In this document: positions 17,889 through 29,284 of the stretch, piece after piece
Layout: each line of letters begins with the position of its first letter
How positions within the stretch are numbered: position 1 is the stretch's first letter
Source: RPQJ01 sp963744735
GTDB taxonomy: Bacteria > Pseudomonadota > Gammaproteobacteria > Steroidobacterales > Steroidobacteraceae
Direction: 5' to 3'
Assembly (NCBI GenBank): GCA_963744735.1
Contig: CAVUVH010000034.1
Span: 124,001 to 188,000 of the forward strand
DNA: 64,000 nt
Position numbers and translations under genes: made by a program
The notes under the pieces: generated by a model
The model's database searches: none
What the model was told of the DNA's origin: nothing
What the model saw: the letters and a program-made list of their open reading frames with translations, nothing else

Positions 17889-18275
17889 TCAGATCCTGAG
17901 GGCGACCTTGATCTTGTCCACCAGGTCCTCGCCCCCGTGCTGGCGCACGTGCTCGATGATGATGGGGCCGAATTTCTTGGCGGTGTTCAGGTCGACGCCC
18001 AGTTCGGTGAACGAAGCGGCAAGCCCCGCCCAGCGGCCCGCCGCCGTCTTGCCGCCGAACAGCGAGCCGATCCCGCCCGCGAGCGAGCTCAGTGCGCTCG
18101 GCGGCGGGGCATTCTCGAGCAGCTTGTCGGCTCCCGGCACGTCCGCGACGAAGGCCTTGAAGTCTTTCGGGCTCAGGTTCTGCTGGCCGGCGCGCAACAG
18201 GGCGATGACGCCGCCGCGGGCCTGGTCCTTCGACACACCAAGGTCCTTGGTCAGCTTGCGGATGAGGTCGTCCAT
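17889..18275 (-). CDS. Small DUF2780/YidB-like helical protein
   Basis: 128 residues starting MDDLIRKLTKDLGVSKDQAR. A helix-rich N-terminal part, a glycine-rich middle (LAGGIGSLFGGK) and a C-terminal FGPIIIEHVRQHGGEDLVDK segment fit the DUF2780/DUF937 group of small bacterial proteins. No signal peptide and no catalytic motif. Function unknown. Downstream of the HerA-like ATPase on the same strand with a 41-bp gap. Confidence 0.6.
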   Translation of the reverse strand: MDDLIRKLTKDLGVSKDQARGGVIALLRAGQQNLSPKDFKAFVADVPGADKLLENAPPPSALSSLAGGIGSLFGGKTAAGRWAGLAASFTELGVDLNTAKKFGPIIIEHVRQHGGEDLVDKIKVALRI

Positions 18276-18316
18276 CGCGTGCTCTCTCGACTGGGGCGAA
18301 GCCCCGGGATTCTACG

Positions 18317-20710
18317 TCAAGCCGGCTGCCAGACGAGGGCGAGATCCGTCACCGCCGTGTCCGACTTGCGCAGCCTGATCTCGGCCGTCTCCAGCGGAAT
18401 CGCGGCCGCGTCGAACCTGGATTCGAGCGCGGCGACTTCCGCCGCCAGTTCGGACTCGAGCGCGGCCTGCTGCTGCTGCAACGCGACCAGGTCGGCCTCG
18501 GCATGGGCGACGTCCGTGCGCTCCTTGCCGATGCGGCTGACGCTTCTCGCCGCGGTCGAGGCCTTGCCGAGCGCGCCGCCGCGCCGCCCTCCGAACAGCG
18601 CCCCGAGCAGGCTGCCGCCGACGCTCAGGGCCGACGACATCGTCTGCTGGCTGGCCTGCTCCTGCTCGCGCGTCACCTTCTGTCCGGCCTTGCGGGTACG
18701 GTCGGCGAGCGTCGCGAGCTTCGCGGCATACTTCTTTCGCAGCGCATCGACCGCGGCGTCGCGCTGCTCGCGCACGGCCTGGGCGACCTGGGCACGGAAC
18801 TCACCCTCGCTGGTCCCTGGCGCCGCCGTCAGCCTGGGTTCCGCGCAGCGCAGCACCTTGAGCGTAGCCGTGCGGTAGAGGTGATCGGCCAGGGACTTGC
18901 CGTAGCGGCCAAACGCCTTGCCCGCCAGCGCGCCCGCCGGCACCGCGGCAAAACTTGCAGCGGCGGCCGGGGCATCCAGCAGGCGCAAAGCGTCGGCGCT
19001 GCAGGTCTCCGCGCCGTCCCAGTCGGGGCCGTCCGCACCGAGCGGGGCGAGCACGTACCAGTCCTTCCAGGCATCGACCGACGCCCTGGCATCGACGAAG
19101 TGCACGCGCACGCGTGCGCCGATGCGCGGCTCGTACTCGACCCCCTGGTTGCCCGCCGCCGCGAGGAATTTCTCCGGCACCTCCGCGGGCACGAGCGGTC
19201 GGCTGCCCGCGGCGGGAGCGGCGGATTTCGAAGGCGTGGTCACGGCGCCCGGCCCGCGCACGCTTGCCAGGGTCGTTGCCGCGGGCGGCGCGGCCGCGGC
19301 CGGCGCCGTTCCTGCCAGCCGGGAAATCTCGGCCGAGGTCAGCGGTCCGCGCAGGTAGGACAGCGCCCAGCGTGTGCGCAGCAGCACGGGCGCGGCATCG
19401 TGCACGTTGCGCATCAGGAAGGTTCGCTGCGGCAGGCCCGACATGGCCGCCTCCAGCTGCGCCTTGTCCATGCCGCCCACGGCATCGCTGCCGAGCAGGC
19501 CTTCGATCACCCGCGCCTTGTCGCGCTCGGTCTGCAGCCGGCCGATGAACCAGGTGCCGGCATTGCCCAGGCCCTTGTAATCGAGGTCCACCGGATTCTG
19601 CGTCGCCAGCACCACGCCCAGCCCGAACGCGCGCGCCTGCTTCATCAGCGTCAGCAGCGGCAGCTTGGACGGCGGCATCGCACCCGGCGGGAAGTAACCG
19701 AACACCTCGTCCATGTAGAACAGCGCGCGCAGGCTGGTGGTGCCGGACTGGCGCCGCATCCATGCCACGAGTTCGTTGGCGATCAGCGTGACCACGAACA
19801 TGCGCTCGGCATCGTTCAGGTGCGCGATCGAGACGATGGCGATCCGCGGCTTGCCGTTCGCGTCGTACAGCAGCGACTGGATGTCGAGCGGATCGCCGTT
19901 GAGCCAGGCCTCGAAGCCCGGCGACGCGAGCAGGCCGTTGATCCGCAGCGCGAGCTCGGTGCGCTCCTTCGCCGGGAAGAAGCTCTCCACGTCGAACACG
20001 CCGACCTGCTCGAACGGCGGCTTCTGCACCGAGCGGATCAGCGCCGCCAGGTCGAGGCTCTCACCCTTGCGCCAGGCCGCGTCCAGCAGGGCCGACAGCA
20101 GGATGAACTCACGGCTCCTGATCGGGTCGGCGTCGATGCCGAGCAGCGCCAGCAGCCCCGCGACGGCCGAGCTCACCCGTTCCTTCAGCGCGGTCGCGTC
20201 GCTGGCGACCACCGGGTCCGGCGCGGCAAACGAGCGCAGGATGGACAACGGCCGCCCGCTGTTCGAGCCCGGCGTGTAGATGTCGACCGTCGCGGCATCG
20301 CGCAGGCGCTGGATCCGCGCGCCGTCCTGCCCCCATTCCTCCAGGCCTTGCTGCCACGCCGCGGCCGTTGCGGCCGCAAAGGCATCGAGGTCCTGTCCCT
20401 TGCGCGCGGCCTCGCCCGCGTCCACCCAGGGCCGGAAATCGGCGGCACGCAGTTGCGGAAAGGTCAGCGCCAGGTTGGCGATGTCGCCCTTCGGATCGAT
20501 GGCGATGGCCGGGATGCCGTCGATGGCGGCCTCCTCGAGCAGCGAGATGCAGAGACCCGTCTTGCCGCTGCCGGTCATGCCGATGCAGACGGCATGGGTG
20601 GTCAGGTCGCGCGAGTCGTACAGCAGTTCGTCGCCAAGCTGCTGCGTGGCCGGGTCGAACTCCCGGCCAAGGTAGAAGGCGCCGAGCTTTTCGTAGGAGG
20701 GGAGCGGCAT
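18317..20710 (-). CDS. HerA-like/DUF853 ATPase (helicase-like P-loop protein)
   Basis: 797 residues. Walker A GMTGSGKTGLC lies near residue 45, followed by AIAIDPKGDIANL; Walker B is in LRALFYMDEVFGYFPP; a sensor region reads VVLATQNPVDLDYKGLGNAG. These are hallmarks of the HerA/FtsK-like DUF87/DUF853 family of motor ATPases. The last 250 residues include a long charged coiled coil (about residues 650-780). HerA homologues pump DNA with NurA-type nucleases; stand-alone bacterial forms are poorly understood and no nuclease partner is adjacent. Divergent from cysA across 143 bp. No frame breaks. Confidence 0.85.
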   Translation of the reverse strand: MPLPSYEKLGAFYLGREFDPATQQLGDELLYDSRDLTTHAVCIGMTGSGKTGLCISLLEEAAIDGIPAIAIDPKGDIANLALTFPQLRAADFRPWVDAGEAARKGQDLDAFAAATAAAWQQGLEEWGQDGARIQRLRDAATVDIYTPGSNSGRPLSILRSFAAPDPVVASDATALKERVSSAVAGLLALLGIDADPIRSREFILLSALLDAAWRKGESLDLAALIRSVQKPPFEQVGVFDVESFFPAKERTELALRINGLLASPGFEAWLNGDPLDIQSLLYDANGKPRIAIVSIAHLNDAERMFVVTLIANELVAWMRRQSGTTSLRALFYMDEVFGYFPPGAMPPSKLPLLTLMKQARAFGLGVVLATQNPVDLDYKGLGNAGTWFIGRLQTERDKARVIEGLLGSDAVGGMDKAQLEAAMSGLPQRTFLMRNVHDAAPVLLRTRWALSYLRGPLTSAEISRLAGTAPAAAAPPAATTLASVRGPGAVTTPSKSAAPAAGSRPLVPAEVPEKFLAAAGNQGVEYEPRIGARVRVHFVDARASVDAWKDWYVLAPLGADGPDWDGAETCSADALRLLDAPAAAASFAAVPAGALAGKAFGRYGKSLADHLYRTATLKVLRCAEPRLTAAPGTSEGEFRAQVAQAVREQRDAAVDALRKKYAAKLATLADRTRKAGQKVTREQEQASQQTMSSALSVGGSLLGALFGGRRGGALGKASTAARSVSRIGKERTDVAHAEADLVALQQQQAALESELAAEVAALESRFDAAAIPLETAEIRLRKSDTAVTDLALVWQPA

Positions 20711-20853
20711 GGGAGGTTCCTGGGCGCTGCAGTCCCGTGAGGCGGGGCCGGTTCTTGCGCGATGTTACCGAAATGTCACCCGGCAGCGACTGACGGCGTA
20801 ACCTCGGCAGCCTACGATGCAGGGAAAATCCCAGGCAACTCCGTGACCTGCGC

Positions 20854-22594
20854 ATGTCCATCGCACTCGACCAGGTAACCAAGCGGTACCAGGGCGTCCC
20901 CGTCGTCAACGACGTCTCGCTGAGCGTCCCCCAGGGCGAGTTCCTGGTCCTGCTCGGCCCGAGCGGCAGCGGCAAGAGCACGCTGCTGCGGGCGATCGCC
21001 GGCCTGACCGAGATCGACCACGGCCGCGTGTCGCTGCACGGCCGCGACGTCACGCACGTCGATGTGCGCCAGCGCGAAGTCGGCTTCGTGTTCCAGCATT
21101 ACGCGCTGTTCCGCCACATGACCATCGGCGAGAACATCGAGTTCGCGCTGCGTGTGCGCAAGGTCAAGGCGGCCGAGCGCCGCGCGCGCCGCAAGGAACT
21201 GCTGCAGCTCGTGGCCCTCGAGGGCATGGACGACCGACTGCCGGCACAGCTCTCGGGCGGGCAGCAGCAGCGCGTCGCCGTCGCGCGCGCGCTGGCGCAC
21301 CGGCCGCAGGTGCTGCTGATGGACGAGCCGTTCGGCGCGCTCGACGCCAAGATCCGCGAGGAACTGCGGCGCACGATCCGGCGAGATCCAGCGCGAGCTG
21401 GACATGACCACGATCCTCGTCACGCACGACCAGGAAGAGGCCTTCGCGCTGGCGGACCGCATCGGCGTGATGCACCAGGGTCGCCTGCTCGAGTGCGGCC
21501 CGCCCGACCAGCTGTACACGCGTCCCGCCACGCGCTTCGTGTCGACGTTCCTCGGTGCCGCGAACCTGCTGCTGGGCTACCGCACGCCGCGCGGGGTGCG
21601 CTTCAGCTCGACGCCGGGCGCCGGCGGCGACGTGCCGCGCGAGGTCGTGGCCGTGCTGCGCCCGGAAGAGGTCGAGCTGTGTGCCGATGAGCCGGAGATC
21701 CGCTCGAGCTTCGTCAGCCACGGGACGGTCGAGGAAATCCTGTTCGTCGGGGCGGTCGAGCGGCTGCGGGTGCGCATGGCTGCCGACGGGCCGGTGCCCG
21801 TGGCGCCGGGCCGCGAGGGTGCGACGGACGCCGGCTCGCTGCTGGAAGTCTCGCGCACCCTGCCCGAGCAGCGCAGCTTTCCGGTCACGATCGGCCAGCG
21901 CATCGCGGTCGGCGCCCGCCGCATCCACGTGCTGCCGACGCCGATCTCCAGCTTCACCGCGGTCGCAGCCGACGAGACGACTGCCCGTGAACTGCGGGAT
22001 TCGCCGCTGCTCTCGACACTGGGCACGCGGATGCAGACCCGGGTCGCGACGCGCATCGGGCAGTTCGAGCGCGCGCCGCCGGGCATGCCGGCGATCGCCA
22101 CGGGCCAGGGTTGTGCCAGCGCCGCCGAATGGCACCTGGCCCACGGCGCCGTGCAGCTGCTGTGCGTACCGCCGGCCGCGCCGTTGCCGAATCACGTCGT
22201 GATCCACACCCTCGACGCGGACGCACGCCGCGCAACGCTGGCGGTCGCGGCGAGCCTGCTGCGACACGTCGCGGCCGAGGCCGTGTACCTCGGCATCCAG
22301 CCGCCATCGTCGCCCGAGACCGAGCGCGCCGAGCACATGCGCGACCTGCTCGACGCACGTTCGGCGGCACTCGCCGAGCACGGGCTCGACATGCGCACCG
22401 AGCTGCGGCCCGGCGACACCGCCGAACAGCTGCAACTGGAACTGGCGGCGTACGAACAGAGCATGCTGGTGCTCGGCACCTCGAACCCGGCGGCGATCCG
22501 CTGGGACTGGCTCAGGACGCTGCTCGAGGAGTCGCCGCAGCATGCCGTGCTGATCGTGAACTCGGCCCGGGCCGAGACCGCCGTGGACGGCTGA
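20854..22594 (+). CDS. cysA: Sulfate/thiosulfate ABC transporter ATPase CysA with C-terminal universal-stress-like domain
   Basis: About 579 residues after removing one extra base near 21380. Residues 1-350 are CysA: Walker A LLGPSGSGKSTLLRA, Q-loop VFQHYALFRHMT, signature LSGGQQQRVAVARAL, Walker B VLLMDEPFGALDAK, H-loop ILVTHDQEEAF, then the TOBE-like regulatory part (AVLRPEEVEL). Usual CysA proteins end near residue 350-360. This one adds some 220 residues with a UspA-like pattern: HVVIHTLDADARRATLAVAA, AEAVYLGIQ, and SMLVLGTSNPAAIRWDWLRT followed by HAVLIVNSA. Such a domain could sense nucleotides or stress and gate uptake. First gene of cysATW plus a two-component pair. Confidence 0.88.
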
Positions 22595-22595
22595 G

Positions 22596-23453
22596 ATGGC
22601 CTCGTCCTGGTTTCGCCAGCCCAGCATCCTGCCCGGCTTCGGGCTCACGCTCGGCTTCACCACGTTCTTCCTGAGCGCGCTGGTGCTGCTGCCGCTCGCG
22701 GCGCTGGTGTTCAGGACCACCTCGATGACGTGGGCGCGAGTTCGTCGACGCCGTGTTCGATCCGCGTGCGCTCGCGTCCTACCGCCTGAGCTTCGGCGCC
22801 GCGCTTCATCGCCGCGGTGATCAACGCCTTCTTCGGCTTCATCGTCGCGTGGTCGCTGGTCCGCTACGAGTTCCCGGGCCGCCGCCTGGTCGATGCGCTG
22901 ATCGACCTGCCGTTCGCGCTGCCCACGGCGGTCTCGGGCATCGCGCTGGCGGCGGTGTTCGCGCCGACCGGCTGGCTCGGTGTGAAGCTGCAGGAGACGT
23001 TCGGCATCCAGGTCGCCTACACGTGGCTCGGCGTGGTCGTCGCGCTGATCCTGATCGGCCTGCCTTTCGTCGTGCGCTCCGTGCAGCCGGCGCTGGTCGA
23101 GGCGCAGCGCGACCTCGAGGAAGCGGCGGAGACGCTCGGCGCCGGCCCATTCACGGTGTTCCGCCGCATCATCCTGCCCGCCGTGCATGCCGGCGCTGGT
23201 GACGGGCTTCACGATGGCCTTCGCGCGCGGCATCGGCGAGTACGGCTCGGTCGTCTTCATCTCCGGCAACCTGCCGCTGAAGACCGAGATCACGCCGCTG
23301 CTGATCGTGATCAAGCTCGAGCAGTTCGACTACAACGGCGCGGCCGCGCTCGGCTTCATGATGCTGCTGGTGTCGTTCCTGATGCTGCTCGCGATCAACC
23401 TGGTGCAGGGCTGGAGTCGGCGCCGGCAGCCGGACGTACGGATGGACCGCTGA
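22596..23453 (+). CDS. cysT: Sulfate ABC transporter permease CysT (CysU), three frame breaks
   Basis: About 284 residues after removing single extra bases near 22737, 22804 and 23185; the three together restore the original frame. Recognisable segments: MASSWFRQPSILPGFGLTLG, DLPFALPTAVSGIALAAVF, RSVQPALVEAQRDLEEAAET (the EAA loop contacting the ATPase, EAAETLGAGPFTVFRRIILP), and GEYGSVVFISGNLPLKTEIT. Six transmembrane helices as expected. It starts 2 bp after the cysA stop. Forms the transmembrane channel with CysW. Confidence 0.88.
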
Positions 23454-23495
23454 CAGGTCGGACGCGTGCACGTCCGCGCACCAGGGCGGTGGCCG

Positions 23496-24344
23496 ATGGC
23501 GGAGCGCACGGCTACGAGAGGCGCAGTACGTGGCGCGGCCGCGCGCCGGGCGCGCGTCGCTGATCGCCGATCTCGATCGCGTTCCTCGGGCTGCTGCTGC
23601 TGGCGCCGCTCGGCGCCGTGCTGGCGCAGGCGTTCGCCGAGGGCTGGCGCGTCTTTGCCGACTCGTTCCGCAACACCGACACGATCTGCGGCGATCAAGC
23701 TCACGCTGCTGACGGCGGCCATCGTCGTGCCGGTCAACACGCTGTTCGGCATCGCCGCGGCCTGGGCGATCGCCAAGTTCGAGTTCAAGGGCAAGAGCCT
23801 GCTGATCACGCTGATCGACCTGCCGTTCGCGATCTCGCCGGTCATCGCCGGGCTCGTGTTCGTGATGCTGTTCGGCGCCCATGGCTGGTGGGGCCAGTGG
23901 CTGCAGGACAACGACATCCAGGTCATCTTCGCGGTGCCCGGCATCGTGCTGGCGACGATGTTCGTGACTTTCCCCTACGTCGCGCGCGAGCTGATCCCGC
24001 TGATGCAGCAGCAGGGCAGCGAGGAGGAGGAGGCCGCCATCACGCTTGGGGCGGGCGCATGGACGACGTTCCTGCGTGTCACGCTGCCCAAGATCCGCTG
24101 GGGCCTGATCTACGGGGTGATTCTCTGCAACGCTCGAGCCATGGGAGAATTCGGTGCGGTGTCGGTGGTCTCGGGTCACATCCGCGGCCTGACCAACACC
24201 ATGCCGCTGCAGGTCGAGATCCTCTATAACGAGTATCTGTTCGTGGCGGCATTTGCGGTCGCCTCCGTGCTGGCGATGCTGGCGATCGTGACCCTGGTGA
24301 TCAAGACCTTCGTGGAGTGGCGTGCCGACCGGCGCACTGGCTGA
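23496..24344 (+). CDS. cysW: Sulfate ABC transporter permease CysW, three frame breaks
   Basis: About 281 residues after removing extra bases near 23512, 23571 and 23689. Key segments: LTLLTAAIVVPVNTLFGIAA, IDLPFAISPVIAGLVFVMLF, the EAA loop EEEAAITLGAGAWTTFLRVT, and MGEFGAVSVVSGHIRGLTNT, all typical CysW. The start at ATG 23496 is inferred; the N-terminal 25 residues are poorly defined because of a break there. The stop overlaps the next ATG (TGATG), coupling it to a histidine kinase gene. Confidence 0.85.
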   Translation: MAERTATRGAVRGAAARRARVADRRSRSRSSGCCCWRRSAPCWRRRSPRAGASLPTRSATPTRSAAIKLTLLTAAIVVPVNTLFGIAAAWAIAKFEFKGKSLLITLIDLPFAISPVIAGLVFVMLFGAHGWWGQWLQDNDIQVIFAVPGIVLATMFVTFPYVARELIPLMQQQGSEEEEAAITLGAGAWTTFLRVTLPKIRWGLIYGVILCNARAMGEFGAVSVVSGHIRGLTNTMPLQVEILYNEYLFVAAFAVASVLAMLAIVTLVIKTFVEWRADRRTG

Positions 24345-26474
24345 TGGAAAAATTATCGACCCTGCTGCGCGAGTGGATGGCGAGCCTGCGGCGCCTGCTC
24401 ACGGGACCGGCGACGTTCGAGCGCACGCTGGTGCTGACGCTCGGCGGACTGGTGCTCGCCGCCATCGTCGTGCTCGCGGTCAGCGCGGTCAGCCTGCTGC
24501 GCAAGCAAGCCGAGCAGCAGGCGATCGCCCAGGTGCACCTCGGCGGCGTGGCGGCCCGCGAGGAACTGCGCCGGATGAGCGAGGACACGCTGACGACGGC
24601 GCGGGCGCTCGCCTCGCGCCAGCCGCTGCCGCGCCTGATCCGCGCCGGCAACCGCGAGCAGACCGAGTTGTTCCTGCGCCGCACCTGCGCCGCGCTCAAC
24701 CTCGATGCCTGCGCCGTGCTCGCCGGCCCCAACGTGATCGCCAGCACGCGCACGGGCGTCGCCTGGAGCGAAGCGCTCGATGCGGCTTCCGACCAGGGTG
24801 AGCGCTTCATGCTTGCGCCCGAGTGGCAGCCCGATGGCCTGATCGGCGCCACCTCGCCGATCGCCAATTTTGTCGAGACGCGCGTCGTCGTGCTGCGCGA
24901 CCTCGACCCGCAGGTGGCAGTGCAGCTGAGCGAGCGCGCCGGCATGCAGGTCCGCCTCGTGCGGCTGTCGAGCTGGCTCGAGAACGTGGAACCGGACTTC
25001 AAGGAACTGCACTCGAGCGCGTTGTCGCGTGCCGAGACGGTCGCGCGGCGCATCGAGCCGCGCGACCTCTATGCCTCGAGCACGCCGGTCTTCGCGGCGA
25101 CCGGCGAAGGCATCGCGCTGCTCGAGGCACGGCTGCCCGCCACGGCCAGCGATGCGGCGGTGGCTGGATTCGTGCGGCGGCTGGCGTGGACCGCCTTCCT
25201 GCTCGAGCCTGGGAGCCGTGGCTGCGGCGCTGCTGCTGGCCCGGCGCATCGTGCGTCCGCTGCAGTCCGTGGCAGAGTCTGCAACGCGCCTCGGCCGTGG
25301 CGATTTCTCGGCGTCGATCCCGGCGGTCGGCGGAGGTCCCGAGGTCGCCGCGCTCGGGCGGACGCTGGAGGACATGCGTCGGCACCTGGTCGACCTCACC
25401 GCGACGCTGCGGCGGCGGGAAGCCGACGCGCAGGCGCTGCTGCGCGGCGTGGTCGAAGGCGTGTACGCGGTCGATGGCCAGCGCAACCTGCGCTATCTCA
25501 ATCCGCAGGCAGAACGCATGCTCGGCGTCGAGGCCAGCGCAGCCATCGGCCGGTTCTGCGGCGACGTCCTCAAGCCCTGCGCCGCGCCGGACGGCACGCG
25601 GCCCTGCGAGACGGCATGCCCGATCCTGGCGTCGCGCGAGCAGGGCCAGGCGCAGGCGACGGAGTTCCTGCAGCGCGGCGATGGCGTCAACCGCACCGTG
25701 ATCATCACCAGCGCCGGCATGGTCGATGGCCTGCAGGTGCAGGTGATGCGCGACGAGACCGACCTCGAGGCGGTGCGGCGCGCGCGCGACTCGATCCTCG
25801 CCAACATCTCGCACGAGTTCCGCACGCCGCTGGCGGCGCAACTCGCGTCGATCGAGCTGTTGCAGGAGAACCTGCACGAGCTGCCGCGCGAACAGCTGGA
25901 AGAGCTGGTCGTTTCACTGCGTCGTGGCTCGCTGCGGCTGACGCGCCTGATCGACAACCTGCTCGAGAGCGTGCGGATCGAGTCGGGCCAGCTCGCCATC
26001 CGCCACCAGGACCTCGACCTGGGCGACCTCCTGCGTGACGCGGTCGAGCTGGTGCAGAGCCTGTTCACGCAGCGCGGCCAGGCCTTGTCTGTCGATGTCG
26101 CGAGCGGACTGCCGGCGATCGTCGGCGATGGGCCGCGCCTGATCCAGGTGTTCGTGAACCTGCTGGCGAATGCCAACAAGTTCGCGCCGGAAGGCAGCGT
26201 GGTGAGCGTTGCCGCGCGGCCGGCCGACGGCATGATCGAGGTCACCGTCGACGACACGGGTCCGGGCGTGACGGAAAGCGACGCGGGCTCGATCTTCGAG
26301 CGGTTCCACCGCGCCGCCGATGCCGAGCCGGAACCGCGCGGCCTCGGGCTTGGGCTCTGGATCGTGCGGTCGATCGTCGAGCGTCATGGCGGCAACGTGC
26401 AGGCCACGCGCACCGATGCCGGCCAGACGCGCTTCGTCGTGCGCCTGCCCGCCGCCGGGCCGGTCACGCCATGA
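24344..26474 (+). CDS. Sensor histidine kinase coupled to the sulfate transporter operon, one frame break
   Basis: About 709 residues after removing one extra base near 25207. Order: a transmembrane helix (about 28-52), a periplasmic sensor region of about 240 residues, a second helix (about 280-300, LGAVAAALLLARRIV), HAMP, then a PAS domain. A DHp domain follows with phospho-His in ANISHEFRTPLAA, and a catalytic domain with N-box LLANANKFAPEG, G1 VDDTGPGV and G2 GLGLGLWIV. The PAS domain holds a cysteine cluster (FCGDVLKPC, RPCETACPIL) that could be redox-active. The ATG overlaps the cysW stop, so it is made with the transporter. The signal is unknown; sulfate or sulfur status is the contextual guess. 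Confidence 0.88.
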
Positions 26475-27148
26475 AGATCCTCGTCGTCGACGACGATCCG
26501 GACCTGCTGTCGCTGGTCGGCTTCGCCCTGTCTCAATCGGGATTCGTGGTGGTCAAGGCGGCCGACGTGCCGACGGCGCTGCGCGTCTTTGCGGCCGAGA
26601 CCCCGGACCTCGCGATTCTCGACATCAACCTGCCGGGTGGCAGCGGCTTCGACATCTGCGAGGCGATCCGGCGCCAGTCGCGCATCCCCGTGATGATGCT
26701 GACCGCGCGTGGCGAGGAAGAAGACCTGGTGCGCGCGCTGGACCTGGGTGCCGACGATTACCTGACCAAGCCGTTCAGCCCGCGCACGCTGCTGGCGCGG
26801 GTGCGCGCGCTGCTGCGCCGCGCGGGACTCGAGACGGGTGGCGCCATGACGGCCGGCTCGCTGCGCCTCGACCTGGAGGCGCACGCGCTGCGCCTGGGCG
26901 ACGCGGCACCGGTCCGGCTGACCAAGCTGGAGACGCGGCTGCTGCAGATCCTGATCGCCAATGCCGGGCACGTGGTCAGCACGGAGCGGCTGCTGACCCA
27001 TGTCTGGGGTCACCGCGGCAGCGGCGACCGGCAGTTGCTCAAGCAGCTGGTGCACCGGCTGCGGCAGAAGATCGAAGCCGACCCGGCCGAGCCGCGGCTG
27101 CTGCAGACCGACGCCGGCGCCGGTTATCGACTGGAAGAAAGAGGCTAG
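26471..27148 (+). CDS. OmpR-family response regulator, partner of the upstream kinase
   Basis: 225 residues. Receiver domain with acidic pocket DDD (residues 7-9), phospho-acceptor Asp in LAILDINLPG, conserved Thr/Ser in MMLTARG and Lys in YLTKPFSP. A winged-helix DNA-binding domain follows (RLTKLETRLLQILIANAG, HRLRQKIEADP, GAGYRLEERG). It overlaps the kinase stop by four bases. Its targets are unknown; the 143-bp region before cysA is an obvious candidate operator. Confidence 0.92.
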   Translation: MKILVVDDDPDLLSLVGFALSQSGFVVVKAADVPTALRVFAAETPDLAILDINLPGGSGFDICEAIRRQSRIPVMMLTARGEEEDLVRALDLGADDYLTKPFSPRTLLARVRALLRRAGLETGGAMTAGSLRLDLEAHALRLGDAAPVRLTKLETRLLQILIANAGHVVSTERLLTHVWGHRGSGDRQLLKQLVHRLRQKIEADPAEPRLLQTDAGAGYRLEERG

Positions 27149-27154
27149 AAGCTG

Positions 27155-27364
27155 ATGACGGCGAAGGACAGTAACGGCAACGCGCTCGCGGCGGGCGATT
27201 CGGTGCTGGTGATCAAGGACCTGAAGGTCAAGGGTTCGTCGGAGACGCTGAAGCGCGGCACCGTCTTCAGGAACATCCGGCTGACCGACGACGACGAGGC
27301 GGTCGAGTGCGGGCAAGGCCGCAACACGGTCGTGCTCAAGACCTGCTTCCTGAAGAAGGCGTGA
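27155..27364 (+). CDS. PhnA/YjdM C-terminal-domain protein (zinc ribbon missing)
   Basis: 69 residues: MTAKDSNGNALAAGDSVLVI, DLKVKGSSETLKRGTVFRNI, ending LKTCFLKKA. This matches the C-terminal beta domain of PhnA/YjdM proteins (GD.V.vikDLkVKGss..lKrGT). The N-terminal zinc ribbon found in full-length YjdM is absent, but short stand-alone forms of this domain exist. Function unsettled despite the historic link to phosphonate utilisation. Six bases after the regulator stop; may be the tail of the cysATW operon. Confidence 0.8.
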   Translation: MTAKDSNGNALAAGDSVLVIKDLKVKGSSETLKRGTVFRNIRLTDDDEAVECGQGRNTVVLKTCFLKKA

Positions 27365-27373
27365 TGCCCCTCC

Positions 27374-29251
<1,878 letters not shown>

Positions 29252-29284
29252 GCAGCCGGCAGCTTGCCACAACCGTGGGGCCGG

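Noticed and set aside
18503..20740. 745-codon open frame opposite the HerA-like ATPase
   Set aside because: No domain signature; Walker motifs lie on the minus strand.
22596..24344. Programmed +1 frameshifting in cysT and cysW
   Set aside because: Three breaks per gene without a common slippery heptamer or stimulatory hairpin; the same kind of break occurs in unrelated genes. Sequence error is simpler.
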